Positions 28,909-38,526 of a stretch of 64,000 nt of DNA are shown one piece after another. Each line of letters starts with the position of its first letter. The stretch's first letter is position 1. The stretch is from positions 1 to 64,000 of the forward strand of contig QCPZ01000004.1 of the NCBI GenBank assembly GCA_003212345.1. The letters run 5' to 3'. The position numbers and the translations under genes were made by a program. The notes below the pieces were generated by a model that saw nothing but the letters and a program-made list of their open reading frames with translations, did not search any database and was not told the DNA's origin. The DNA is from SAR116 cluster bacterium AG-447-A06 (lineage in GTDB: Bacteria; Pseudomonadota; Alphaproteobacteria; Puniceispirillales; Puniceispirillaceae).

Positions 28909-29097
28909 TTAACCGAAACTGTCCAGCAACTCAGAGATGGTCTTTTCTAAATCGTCATTGTCATTTTCAATTTCGGTTATTTCCTGGCGTAGCTCTTCAA
29001 TGCGTTGCTTACGCTTTTCCATAACGTCCCGAATTTCCTCAAGAACGGTCGCCAGGCGACCACTGAGATCGGCCTCGCTGGCCTCATCTTCTGCCAT
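28909..29097 (-). CDS. Small acidic coiled-coil protein (62 aa)
   Basis: ATVLEEIRDVMEKRKQRIEELRQEITEIENDNDDLEKTISELLDSFG; candidate sigma-54 promoter upstream. Confidence 0.55.
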   Translation of the reverse strand: MAEDEASEADLSGRLATVLEEIRDVMEKRKQRIEELRQEITEIENDNDDLEKTISELLDSFG

Positions 29098-29214
29098 TGA
29101 ATTCTTTCCTTTTCAAACAAGGCAATGTCTCACCAGAATATAAAGGAGACAAACCTAGATCATTTCAACAACTTTTGTTAAAATTTGGCAACTGCGTTAC
29201 ATAACATCACGCTT

Positions 29215-29230
29215 GCAGATATTGTGCCAA
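29215..29230 (-). promoter_or_regulatory. Candidate sigma-54 promoter (TTGGCACAATATCTGC) for the 28909-29097 gene
   Basis: TTGGCAC block, GG-N10-GC. Confidence 0.7.
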
Positions 29231-29251
29231 TAACAAAAGTGATTCTCCATA

Positions 29252-29758
29252 ATGTTTTTATTTCGTTTGGCCTTAATCCCTTTCTCAAGCACCCAAAGCT
29301 GTAAGTTCGGTTTTGCTACCCTAATTTTGGCAGTGCTGGTGGCACATTGTGCCCCCCTTTATGCGGCAGAGAAATCCAATACTGTTCCATGCAATATAAA
29401 ACTGGTGTTTGACATCGATGATAGTGGCATGTCCGTTGTATCCTATGATCTTGAAATGCAGATAAACAATAAACAAGGCCGCACTATTCATGGTGTGTCG
29501 GTGCATTGGCTGAACGCGCAAGCTGAAATTATTGGTAACAGTGATGCGGCTTGCGGGACCGAACATACTGGAGTCGAACTAGAACAATCTGGTTCATGCC
29601 GCCGCACGATTCAAAAAATTGGTGGGCGTTTGCTTGAACAGCTTGGACGAGAAACATGGACCAGCATAATTAATTCCCAGATGTATAATTTCCAGGACGT
29701 AAGATACTGTACCATCATCGGTTATCGATTTGGTAAGCCAGCGGTCAACCGCTACTGA
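29252..29758 (+). CDS. Uncharacterised exported protein
   Basis: N-terminal signal-like segment ...FATLILAVLVAHCAPLYAAE; four Cys in mature part; no recognised family. Confidence 0.55.
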   Translation: MFLFRLALIPFSSTQSCKFGFATLILAVLVAHCAPLYAAEKSNTVPCNIKLVFDIDDSGMSVVSYDLEMQINNKQGRTIHGVSVHWLNAQAEIIGNSDAACGTEHTGVELEQSGSCRRTIQKIGGRLLEQLGRETWTSIINSQMYNFQDVRYCTIIGYRFGKPAVNRY

Positions 29759-29805
29759 TGACGTGTACATCACTTTGTGTCCCATTTGTTATCAAAATCG
29801 CCTAT

Positions 29806-29821
29806 TGGCATTAAAAATGCT
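29806..29821 (+). promoter_or_regulatory. Candidate sigma-54 promoter (TTGGCATTAAAAATGC) for the 29906 gene and fliL
   Basis: TTGGCA-N7-TGC, GG-N10-GC. Confidence 0.72.
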
Positions 29822-29905
29822 TAGTGAAATTCGGTTAGCGGCAAAAACCAGCCTTCAACATGTAAGGCGTTACAAAATGGTGGCTTTAAAAAGGCATAAA
29901 CTTAA

Positions 29906-30439
29906 ATGGCAAACCCTAGTTTAAAAGCGAAAATCGAAGCAGCAAAGTCTGCTCTCAAAGAAGACCAACATAACACGCCACTTGATCGAAAGCGTGACGA
30001 TACGATCGCACCAAAAACTGTTCTGAACTCTTCGCCTGATTCCGAAGCAACTAGCCCAGCCACAGCCGAAACACCAACCAAATTTGAACCAGATGCCGCT
30101 ACACTTGATGCGCGCATCACCCGCCTTGAGAGTAAACTGGCGGAAAATCAACGTGATTTATACACGCTACTTGGTAAAATCCGGGAAGTCAGCCGCCTTC
30201 AAAACGACGCTCCAAAGAAAAATGGACCAAAAATTACTAGACCAAACGAAATCAGCCCGGACGAACAGAAGGTAAACAGGCGCCAAAGTCGCAAAATAGC
30301 CATCACACTTGCCGTACTTACCGGTATTATTTTAGGCGCTAGCTTTTTCCTCGCCTCCGATTTCATTGATCAGCATTTGATGCATCTCCGCACTTGGGCT
30401 ATGCGATTTGCTGATTTTATCAGCGACATTATCAGGTAA
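29906..30439 (+). CDS. Uncharacterised single-TM coiled-coil protein, paralogue of 31551-32198
   Basis: LKAKIEAAKSAL N-term, RLESKLAENQRDLYTLLGKIREVSRL, basic stretch, C-terminal TM. Confidence 0.65.
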   Translation: MANPSLKAKIEAAKSALKEDQHNTPLDRKRDDTIAPKTVLNSSPDSEATSPATAETPTKFEPDAATLDARITRLESKLAENQRDLYTLLGKIREVSRLQNDAPKKNGPKITRPNEISPDEQKVNRRQSRKIAITLAVLTGIILGASFFLASDFIDQHLMHLRTWAMRFADFISDIIR

Positions 30440-30445
30440 ATTGTC

Positions 30446-31060
30446 ATGGACGATGAAGAACTGAGACCTCCACAATTTAGAAAATTGCAACGCTTTTTGT
30501 TACCGCTCACCATCCTTGGGGGCGTAACTATTGTTTTAATATTGTTTGCAGTTGGTTATTTGACATTAACAACACCCGAAACGCCGCCGGAAGACATCAG
30601 TACAATAATAGGAAAAGTTACAACTGAGCCAAATGAAAAAACCATTAGTGATGAAGCCGTTGAAGACGGTGAGACAGAACAAACAACTCAGTTGAGTGAC
30701 GGTCAGTTTGACTTTGACAGGCATCGTTACTATAGCTTTCCTCTTCCGTTCGTCAGTAACCTTGCCAGTGGAAAAGGCATGCTAACAGTTGAAATTGCCA
30801 TCGCAACTTATGGCAATACACTTACCGGCGAGGCCGTCATCAAAGAATTGGAATCATTCAATCCTAAAATTAGATCGGCAATTAATCTAAGACTGGCTCA
30901 GCAAAACTTAACCGACATTGATAGCGTTGAAAAACGCAAAAAACTTACTTCGCTATTGCTTGATGATATCAAACTAATTGTTGATAAGCCTAATACTAAA
31001 CAGCCATCAGCCATCACTGATGTTCACTTTGTAAAATTTGTGATCAGTGAGGCATATTAG
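30446..31060 (+). CDS. fliL: Flagellar basal body-associated protein FliL
   Basis: Single TM then FPLPFVSNLASGKGMLTVEIAIATYG...FNPKIRSAINLRLAQQNLTDI...KKLTSLLLDDIKLIVD...DVHFVKFVIS. Confidence 0.8.
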   Translation: MDDEELRPPQFRKLQRFLLPLTILGGVTIVLILFAVGYLTLTTPETPPEDISTIIGKVTTEPNEKTISDEAVEDGETEQTTQLSDGQFDFDRHRYYSFPLPFVSNLASGKGMLTVEIAIATYGNTLTGEAVIKELESFNPKIRSAINLRLAQQNLTDIDSVEKRKKLTSLLLDDIKLIVDKPNTKQPSAITDVHFVKFVISEAY

Positions 31061-31072
31061 AAAATAAGGCTC

Positions 31073-31438
31073 TTAATGACTCGCGCCAGAAAATGAAAGA
31101 ATTAGCGTTTCAAACGCGGCGCTTTCTTCTCGTGAGATTTCAGCCCGCCGCCTTGTCTCTTTTTGATTATAATGAACCGCCTCTCGTGGAAATGACCAAC
31201 GCATTTCAAGCCGGTTATGCCGCGTTTTTCGAAACTCAATATTGATGTTTAGCGGGTCAAACAGTTGAGAAACTTGTCGTTGAAATTCTGGAACATTAAA
31301 AATTTGGATATTTTTAGGAAAAATAACGGATCGTTTTACCTCGCCGCCTTCCACGGCTTTTGGGCCAGCGTCTTCCAAATCCAAATCAAGTGATAACTGA
31401 TGAGGAAACGGTAATGTGTTTAACGACTTATATGGCAT
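31073..31438 (-). CDS. Uncharacterised protein
   Basis: 121-aa ORF; no recognised family. Confidence 0.5.
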   Translation of the reverse strand: MPYKSLNTLPFPHQLSLDLDLEDAGPKAVEGGEVKRSVIFPKNIQIFNVPEFQRQVSQLFDPLNINIEFRKTRHNRLEMRWSFPREAVHYNQKETRRRAEISREESAAFETLILSFSGASH

Positions 31439-31550
31439 ACAACTTTCACTATTTTTTGTAAGATAGATGTCTGTGGAAAACTTACATTAATAATGAAAAT
31501 TAGTCAATTTGAATAGATAGTTAAGCGCAATTATAGGTTGTGGATAAACA

Positions 31551-32198
31551 TTACATGAGAGTTAGAAAATGCCTAACAGCGATATGGCCTGATGGAGTAA
31601 GCCCAAACCAACCCACCGCTAAAAAACCAATTACAAGCCAGAAAATATAACGCCGATTAAGGCGCTGTGATGGTTTCGGTTTTCTATTTATAGGTTTTTG
31701 ACGCAAATCTAACTTGGACAAAAGATTTATCAGTTCAAGGATATATTGGCGATTTTGCTCCACATCACCTTCAAGGATAGCGAGCCTGCGGCCAAGCCGT
31801 TCAAACAACAAGGTCTCAGATTCAACATTATTGGCCTCTTCCAAGGATACGCCCAGCGCAAGCCCATCGATGCTTTTTGGCTGCTTTTGTCGATGGAAAA
31901 ATTGAAATTCGTCGGCAGATACTTTCGCTGCTTTTTCGAGGGTATGATCGGCGCTTGGAGTGTCACATAGAACTGGTTTAGACATCATATCAACCACTCT
32001 GGTATTAATCGAGTCACTGGGCGGCACATCACCAGGCTTTATTCTAATCGGTTTTGGCTCAACTATCTCGGGTGAGACAGAAGATGAAGGAGCAAGCGTA
32101 GAAACATCATCTATTTCAGTATTAGACATGTTTGTCAGGCCACGTTTTGCAGCTTCAATTTGTTCTTTTAACTTTTTAAACTGGGTTTGCTGAGCCAT
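31551..32198 (-). CDS. Uncharacterised single-TM coiled-coil protein, paralogue of 29906-30439
   Basis: LKEQIEAAKRGL N-term, RLAILEGDVEQNRQYILELINLLSKL, basic stretch then TM FWLVIGFLAVGWFGL. Confidence 0.65.
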   Translation of the reverse strand: MAQQTQFKKLKEQIEAAKRGLTNMSNTEIDDVSTLAPSSSVSPEIVEPKPIRIKPGDVPPSDSINTRVVDMMSKPVLCDTPSADHTLEKAAKVSADEFQFFHRQKQPKSIDGLALGVSLEEANNVESETLLFERLGRRLAILEGDVEQNRQYILELINLLSKLDLRQKPINRKPKPSQRLNRRYIFWLVIGFLAVGWFGLTPSGHIAVRHFLTLM

Positions 32199-32240
32199 GG
32201 AACTCTACCTTTGTAAACGGCACCATCTCAACGATGATTT

Positions 32241-32256
32241 GCAAAAACCCTGCCAA
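32241..32256 (-). promoter_or_regulatory. Candidate sigma-54 promoter (TTGGCAGGGTTTTTGC) for the 31551-32198 gene
   Basis: TTGGCA-N7-TGC, GG-N10-GC. Confidence 0.7.
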
Positions 32257-32394
32257 GGGCAAAAGTTGTTAGAAACCGTGAAAAATATGATGCTAGATAA
32301 AATAGCGCCAGGCAGTTTCTACCGCAAGCATAGCGGTCAGCATGATTGACAGGCACATTGTTGATAAAAAACGGGAGGAATAAAAGGAAACCAA

Positions 32395-32604
32395 TCAGAT
32401 GGTTGCTTTAACAGCCCTAAATACCATTAGCCAATGGTTCGTGGTGTAACCCGTATGATAGGGACTATAATTAGTTGGGACGCCTAACCATTCACTCTGA
32501 TCATCAACATCCTCGTCGTAATCCAACTCATGATCTGCAAGAAGGGGACGTGACTGGCCCTGTGGCAAACCCATCTCATTTTGGATTTTAAGTAGATCGT
32601 TCAT
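32395..32604 (-). CDS. Small uncharacterised ORF
   Basis: MNDLLKIQNEMGLPQGQSRPLLADHELDYDEDVDDQSEW...; weak support. Confidence 0.35.
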   Translation of the reverse strand: MNDLLKIQNEMGLPQGQSRPLLADHELDYDEDVDDQSEWLGVPTNYSPYHTGYTTNHWLMVFRAVKATI

Positions 32605-32759
32605 CATGCTCAATAGAACGGCATGACACAAATAAATTTTAGGCCGCTAGCAAGAAGATAGGGGCCATCTTATTCATGGTTTCTTTAAACATTTTTCTGA
32701 GCGGGATCTCAATTTAATTTAGCAGCGGTAATATCGAGGATTGTGCTTAACTTTATTTT

Positions 32760-33971
32760 TTATTGATATTGTTTTAAAGCCATCAATGGCGCGCGCGAAA
32801 TCCAGCCTCCACCAAGCAATTGATTTGGGTTTGTGAATTCATATAAGGCAGCCGCTTGTCCAGTTGCAACACCAAACTCCGCCTGGTCCAACTGCAGCAC
32901 TAACGAACCTGAACCCGCCCTCTCCCAAAATACCTTAGCCGGCATTGCTACAGCGGTATTGCGCAAACGCGCCAAAACAGCCGCGCCATCATCAGGCACC
33001 GCGTTAATCCAGTTCACATCACTTAAATACACTTCTTGACAGGCAAGTGCATCTCGCGGGCCAACTATCACTCTATTGGCGTCAGCATCAATTTCCAGCA
33101 CATAAAGCGGGCCATCAGCCTCACCAACACCCATTCGTCCGCCAATGCCAAGTCCACGACGTTGTCCTATCGTATAATCAATAATCCCGCTATGACGCCC
33201 AAGCACACTTCCATCAATATGCACGATATCTCCAGCATCCACAGCACCCGGTCGCAATCGACGCACGACATCACCATACCGGCCGTTTGGCACAAAACAG
33301 ATATCCTGACTATCCGGCTTTTCAGCAACTGCAAGTCCAAATTTACGTGCTAATGCCCGGGTTGTGTCCTTATCCAACTCACCAAGTGGAAAGCGAAGAT
33401 ATTTCAACTGTTCGCTTGTTGTCGCGAACAGGAAATAAGACTGGTCTTTTGTCGGATCAACACCGCGAAGAAGAAGTGGACCATCATCACCAACGGCCCG
33501 TTGAACATAATGGCCAGTTGCCAAACAGTCAGCCTTAAGATCATGCACCATTTTTAAAAGGTCAGTAAATTTTACTGTTTGATTGCACCGCACACACGGG
33601 ATTGGCGTCTCACCACGCAGATAACTATCGGCAAAATCCTGCATTACCTGTTCATGAAAACGATTCTCATAATCAAGCACATAATGAGGTATTCCTATAC
33701 GCGCAGCGACGCTGCGGGCATCGTGAATATCAGCACCTGCGCAACAAGCTCCTTTGGTTTGCACAGCAACACCATGATCATAAAGCTGTAGGGTAATCCC
33801 AATCACGTCAAACCCCTGTTCATGTAACAAGGCAGCTGTAACCGATGAGTCCACTCCGCCAGACATCGCTACTACCACACGTGTTTTGGCAGGCGGCTTA
33901 GCAAAGCCAAGTGCATTTAAATCGCCCAAACCGTGTCCCTCGGCGCTGTTTTTTACCGCCCGTATCGTCAT
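32760..33971 (-). CDS. mnmA: tRNA-specific 2-thiouridylase MnmA
   Basis: VVVAMSGGVDSSVTAALL; GETPIPCVRCNQTVKFTDLL; DQSYFLF. Confidence 0.97.
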   Translation of the reverse strand: MTIRAVKNSAEGHGLGDLNALGFAKPPAKTRVVVAMSGGVDSSVTAALLHEQGFDVIGITLQLYDHGVAVQTKGACCAGADIHDARSVAARIGIPHYVLDYENRFHEQVMQDFADSYLRGETPIPCVRCNQTVKFTDLLKMVHDLKADCLATGHYVQRAVGDDGPLLLRGVDPTKDQSYFLFATTSEQLKYLRFPLGELDKDTTRALARKFGLAVAEKPDSQDICFVPNGRYGDVVRRLRPGAVDAGDIVHIDGSVLGRHSGIIDYTIGQRRGLGIGGRMGVGEADGPLYVLEIDADANRVIVGPRDALACQEVYLSDVNWINAVPDDGAAVLARLRNTAVAMPAKVFWERAGSGSLVLQLDQAEFGVATGQAAALYEFTNPNQLLGGGWISRAPLMALKQYQ

Positions 33972-33979
33972 GATCGACC

Positions 33980-34300
33980 TTACATATCCTCTGGGATTGC
34001 AACCCGCAAGCCATCAAGCGTTTCTGACATCTCAATCTGGCAGCCAAGGCGTGAAGTTTTTGTCAATCCAAAAGCTAGATCAAGCATATCAATTTCATCT
34101 TCGCCCGGAGCGCCAGTTTTGCTGAACCAGTCCTCATCAACGATCACATGACAGGTGGCACAGGATAAGCAACCACCACAAGTGCCTTCGATGCCAAGGC
34201 CAGCGTCACGCCCAGCTTCCATAACAGTAGCACCTGGTTCAACGGTGACATTATGTTCGCTGCCATCGGGCTTGATAAAAATAACGTGTGGCATCTTCAA
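33980..34300 (-). CDS. [2Fe-2S] ferredoxin
   Basis: EGTCGGCLSCATCHVIVDEDW cluster ligands; 106 aa. Confidence 0.92.
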   Translation of the reverse strand: MKMPHVIFIKPDGSEHNVTVEPGATVMEAGRDAGLGIEGTCGGCLSCATCHVIVDEDWFSKTGAPGEDEIDMLDLAFGLTKTSRLGCQIEMSETLDGLRVAIPEDM

Positions 34301-34373
34301 ATTGCCTCCTTGATCTATATAAGTTTCTCGACTGCTGTCAGCCAGTAAGATTTGTGTAACCCGCTAATTTAAT

Positions 34374-35480
34374 TTACGCGGGTTGCTTGTACAGTTGCAG
34401 GAACACATCTGCAAGCGTTTCAAAGTCGCTTTTTACCGTTGCCCAACCCCCTGAAATGCGAATAGCCTCCTTAGCGCGTTCACCCGCCCCCATCGCCTCC
34501 AGCACGTGGCTTGACTTCACCTTCCCGGATGAGCAAGCCGCACCGGCACTGATGGCAATACCGGCGAGGTCAAATGCAATGATCATAGCCTCTGCAGCCT
34601 TACCAGCAGCCGCAATACAGCTCGTGTTTCCAAGTCGTGGAGCAGATTTGCCAAACACCGCAATGCCATCGCGTTTATCTAGCATCCGGGCTTCAAAATC
34701 GTTACGCCATGCCGCCATTTCATTATAATGACCGATATCGCCAAGCGCGTCTGCCGCAGCTGCGCCAAAACCAGCGATCCCTATCAGATTTTCAGTGCCT
34801 GGTCTCCGTCCGTGCTCTTGCCCCCCGCCACGCAGCAAGCTCGCAAGTCTACATCCTGGGCGAACCAGCAAAGCTCCAACCCCTGCGGGACCACCGATTT
34901 TATGTGCTGAAAAACTAGCATAACTAATTCCTGAATTGGTAAAGTCAAGATGGTTTTTGCCAAACACCTGCACCATATCACTGTGAAAGGCGAGGTTCGA
35001 ACTGCGAGCCATTTCGGCAATCTGGTCAATTGGCTGTAACACCCCAGTCTCATTATTGGCCGCCATTACCGAAATAATTGTATTCGGTTTTACCGCATCA
35101 TCAATCATGGAAATAGTAGCCGCCAGTTGATCAAGGTCAATGACACCATTCTCATCAACGGCAATCATCTGGCAACGGTCATGCGCATAGCGAACGGAGT
35201 CATGCTCAATCGCACTGGTAATCACATGGTCGTATTGCGCCAGCACCAGATTATTGCTCTCGGTGCCACCGCTGGTAAAGACGACATTTGTTGGACTACA
35301 TCCGGCCAGCATCGCAACCGATTCACGCGCCGATTCAACAAGCGAACGTGCGTTGCGCCCAAAGCCATGAACTGATGATGGGTTTGCCGGCGGCCCCATC
35401 GCACCAAGCATCTCGGTCATTGCGGCGCTTCGCAACGGCGTTGTGGCATTATTATCAAGATAAACTTTCATGTCACGCAT
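34374..35480 (-). CDS. Cysteine desulfurase (NifS/IscS family)
   Basis: VYLDNNATTPLR; FSAHKIGGPAGVGALL; AISAGAACSSGKVKSSHVLEAMG. Confidence 0.93.
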   Translation of the reverse strand: MRDMKVYLDNNATTPLRSAAMTEMLGAMGPPANPSSVHGFGRNARSLVESARESVAMLAGCSPTNVVFTSGGTESNNLVLAQYDHVITSAIEHDSVRYAHDRCQMIAVDENGVIDLDQLAATISMIDDAVKPNTIISVMAANNETGVLQPIDQIAEMARSSNLAFHSDMVQVFGKNHLDFTNSGISYASFSAHKIGGPAGVGALLVRPGCRLASLLRGGGQEHGRRPGTENLIGIAGFGAAAADALGDIGHYNEMAAWRNDFEARMLDKRDGIAVFGKSAPRLGNTSCIAAAGKAAEAMIIAFDLAGIAISAGAACSSGKVKSSHVLEAMGAGERAKEAIRISGGWATVKSDFETLADVFLQLYKQPA

Positions 35481-35508
35481 CTTTGATTGTCAAAATTATA
35501 ATTGCCAA

Positions 35509-36258
35509 CTAGCTGCTCGATTTCGGTTTGGTTTTTTGTTTTTCTTTTTTTACTGCTGCGGGACGGGCTAAATCCTCCAGCTGTTTTTCGAGGTTGCTAA
35601 GGGCTAAGCGCTGCCTTTGCACTTCATCAACAAGCGCCCGGATTGTCCGTTCACGCGGGTCAGAGTCAAGGCCTGAATGAACCGCGTAAGGCATGAAACT
35701 TATCTCACCTGACGACTTTGCATCACCTTTGCTCATCTGGCGTGCAGGCACCCCTACAACTGTTGCGCCTTCGGGAACATCTTTGGTAACCACTGAATTA
35801 CCACCAACCCGCGCGCACCGACTTACCGTAATCGGGCCAAGAATTTGTGCCCCAGCTCCGACAACCACATAATCACCTAATGTAGGGTGTCTTTTGGCAT
35901 CCCGCTGTTTTTCCGAATCAATTGCCGGCATAACCCCGCCAAGAGTGACATCATGATAAAGCGTCACATCACGGCCAATTTCAGCAGTCTGCCCAATAAC
36001 CGTGCCCATGCCATGATCAACAAAGAAGCCCGGGCCAATTTTTGCCGCAGGATGAATTTCAATTCCTGTCAATATTCGCGCAATTTGCATTATCAACCGA
36101 GCAATAAAATGAAGTCCGATGCGCCAGAGACCATGTGACACCCGATAGGCAACCATGACTTGAAAACTGGGATACAAAAAGATCGCCGCCAGCCGGTGAC
36201 TTGCCGCCGGATCGCGTTCCATTATAGCTCTGAGATCCCGGCATAAATTTGCATACAT
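35509..36258 (-). CDS. cysE: Serine O-acetyltransferase
   Basis: LTGIEIHPAAKIGPGFFVDHGMGTVIGQTAEIGRDVTLYHDVTLGG left-handed beta-helix signature. Confidence 0.95.
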   Translation of the reverse strand: MYANLCRDLRAIMERDPAASHRLAAIFLYPSFQVMVAYRVSHGLWRIGLHFIARLIMQIARILTGIEIHPAAKIGPGFFVDHGMGTVIGQTAEIGRDVTLYHDVTLGGVMPAIDSEKQRDAKRHPTLGDYVVVGAGAQILGPITVSRCARVGGNSVVTKDVPEGATVVGVPARQMSKGDAKSSGEISFMPYAVHSGLDSDPRERTIRALVDEVQRQRLALSNLEKQLEDLARPAAVKKEKQKTKPKSSS

Positions 36259-36469
36259 ATGTCTAAATCCGATACTGGTTCTTTAAGCAAAACCTGTTTG
36301 ACACTACAATTTGCCAGATGGGTCAATGACAAGGAACAGCTTCCCCGGTAAACAATACTCAAATAAATCACCCATTGGAGCACTGTTAGATGGAAAACGC
36401 CACTTGGCGTGCTATACATAGTAAGATATAAGGCCCAATTACGATAGTGCAAGATGATCGGAAAAAGTT

Positions 36470-37132
36470 ATGCCAGAGGTGATTATTAACGGTCCGGATG
36501 GACGGCTGGAGTGTCGCTACATGCCGAGCGATGTAACAGATGCACCGACCGCCCTTATTCTTCACCCCGAACCCGATAAGGGCGGCACAATGAATAATCG
36601 TGTTACCTATGCACTATACAAACTTTTTCAGGCCCGCGGCTTTGCCGTGCTGCGTTTTAATTTTAGGGGTGTTGGGCGAAGTCAGGGTGAATATGATAAT
36701 GGAGAAGGCGAATTGTCGGATGCGGCAACAGCAATGGATTGGCTACAAGCACAAAACCCAGCATCGCGCGAATGCTGGATCGCTGGGTTTTCATTTGGGT
36801 CATGGATTGGCATGCAATTGATGATGAGGCGCCCTGAAATTCAAGGATTTATAGCAGCAACACCGCCAGCATTGACGCATGATTTTTCATTCCTTGCCCC
36901 TTGCCCCGCCTCGGGCTTGATCGTGCATGGCGAAGAGGATGAACAAGTTCCACCTGATGCCATTTACAAATTAGTTGAACGTTTATCGATTCAGAAAGGC
37001 GTAACGATCGATATTGATTTAGTTGCAGGTGCCAACCACTTCTTTACCGATCACCTTGACCCGATGATTGAGCAGGTATCAACCTATCTTGACAAGACGT
37101 TAAACGAGCCAAATTTCGACCCGCTTGCCTGA
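36470..37132 (+). CDS. Alpha/beta hydrolase family protein
   Basis: FAVLRFNFRGVGRSQGEYDNGEGELSDAATAMDWL; GFSFGSWIGMQL nucleophile elbow. Confidence 0.88.
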   Translation: MPEVIINGPDGRLECRYMPSDVTDAPTALILHPEPDKGGTMNNRVTYALYKLFQARGFAVLRFNFRGVGRSQGEYDNGEGELSDAATAMDWLQAQNPASRECWIAGFSFGSWIGMQLMMRRPEIQGFIAATPPALTHDFSFLAPCPASGLIVHGEEDEQVPPDAIYKLVERLSIQKGVTIDIDLVAGANHFFTDHLDPMIEQVSTYLDKTLNEPNFDPLA

Positions 37133-37205
37133 CTATACCCTATGGCTATAGATTTAACACAATAATCAGGGGCTTTTCTTGAAATTTCCATAACCTGGAT
37201 CAAAA

Positions 37206-38450
37206 ATGACCTACAAATCAAATCTCATCCAGCAATTTAGTGACCGTGGCTATATCCACCAGGCAACCAATATTGACGCCCTTGATGTGCTCGCGGCAAA
37301 TCATATCATTCCAACTTATATCGGGTTTGATTGCACTGCTGACAGCCTTCATGTTGGTTCACTCGTCCAAATCATGATGTTACGAATTTTACAGAAGAGC
37401 GGTCATAAACCGATTGTTTTGATGGGTGGTGGCACAACCAAGGTTGGTGACCCATCTGGTAGGGATGCCGCCCGCCCACTATTATCCAATCACGATATAG
37501 AAACCAATAAAAATGGAATTAAACGCGTCTTTGAAAAATATTTAACCTTTGGCGATGGAACATCTGATGCGTTAATGGTTGACAATGCTGATTGGCTAAA
37601 CAGCATCCAATATGTGAAGTTTTTGCGCGACTATGGTCCACATTTTTCAATTAACCGCATGATGGCAATGGAGTCGGTAAAACTTCGCCTTGACCGAGAA
37701 CAGCCCTTATCCTTTCTTGAATTTAACTATGCCATTCTGCAAGCTTATGATTTTCTCGAATTACGCCGCCGGTATGGTTGCCAATTGCAGATGGGCGGAT
37801 CAGACCAATGGGGGAATATTGTAGCCGGAATTGATCTAACACGGCGCGTTGACGGACAAGAAATTTTTGGACTGACCTCGCCATTAATCACCACGTCATC
37901 AGGCACTAAAATGGGAAAATCTGCCAGCGGAGCCATCTGGCTAAATGATGAAAAACTGTCCAGCTTTGATTTCTGGCAATTCTGGCGAAATACTGAAGAC
38001 TCTGATGTTGAGAGATTTCTTGGCCTGTTTACTGAATTGCCAATGGCGGAAGTCCGCAGGCTTGGGGCATTGAGGGGAGCCGACATTAATGATGCTAAGG
38101 TCATCCTTGCCGATGAAGCAACGCGTTTGTGCCACGGAAAAGAGGCTGCAGAAAAAGCCAAAGCAACGGCTCAAACAACTTTTAGCGACAAAGGAATGGC
38201 TGACGGATTGCATCAAGTATGCATCACAACTGAGTCAGCCGCAGCGCTTTCGGTCATTGCGGCGCTAACCATGGTCGGCTTTGCAAAATCAAATGGCGAC
38301 GCAAGGCGCTTAATCCGCGGTGGTGGGGCTCGTGTCAATGGCAGTTCTATCAGCGATGAAAACACTATAATTAGTCATGCAGATTTCAACCTGGGAAAAG
38401 TCAAAATCTCCGCAGGTAAAAAGCGGCACGCCCTAATCATTATTGAATAA
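37206..38450 (+). CDS. tyrS: Tyrosyl-tRNA synthetase
   Basis: YIGFDCTADSLHVGSLVQIMML; LTSPLITTSSGTKMGKSASGAIWL (KMSKS-like). Confidence 0.96.
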   Translation: MTYKSNLIQQFSDRGYIHQATNIDALDVLAANHIIPTYIGFDCTADSLHVGSLVQIMMLRILQKSGHKPIVLMGGGTTKVGDPSGRDAARPLLSNHDIETNKNGIKRVFEKYLTFGDGTSDALMVDNADWLNSIQYVKFLRDYGPHFSINRMMAMESVKLRLDREQPLSFLEFNYAILQAYDFLELRRRYGCQLQMGGSDQWGNIVAGIDLTRRVDGQEIFGLTSPLITTSSGTKMGKSASGAIWLNDEKLSSFDFWQFWRNTEDSDVERFLGLFTELPMAEVRRLGALRGADINDAKVILADEATRLCHGKEAAEKAKATAQTTFSDKGMADGLHQVCITTESAAALSVIAALTMVGFAKSNGDARRLIRGGGARVNGSSISDENTIISHADFNLGKVKISAGKKRHALIIIE

Positions 38451-38526
38451 CCACTCTTTTGAAATAGGCTGCCGATTTAAAAATTGAACTGTTAAGATCG
38501 ACAGCCAAATACTCTTCCACAATAGT

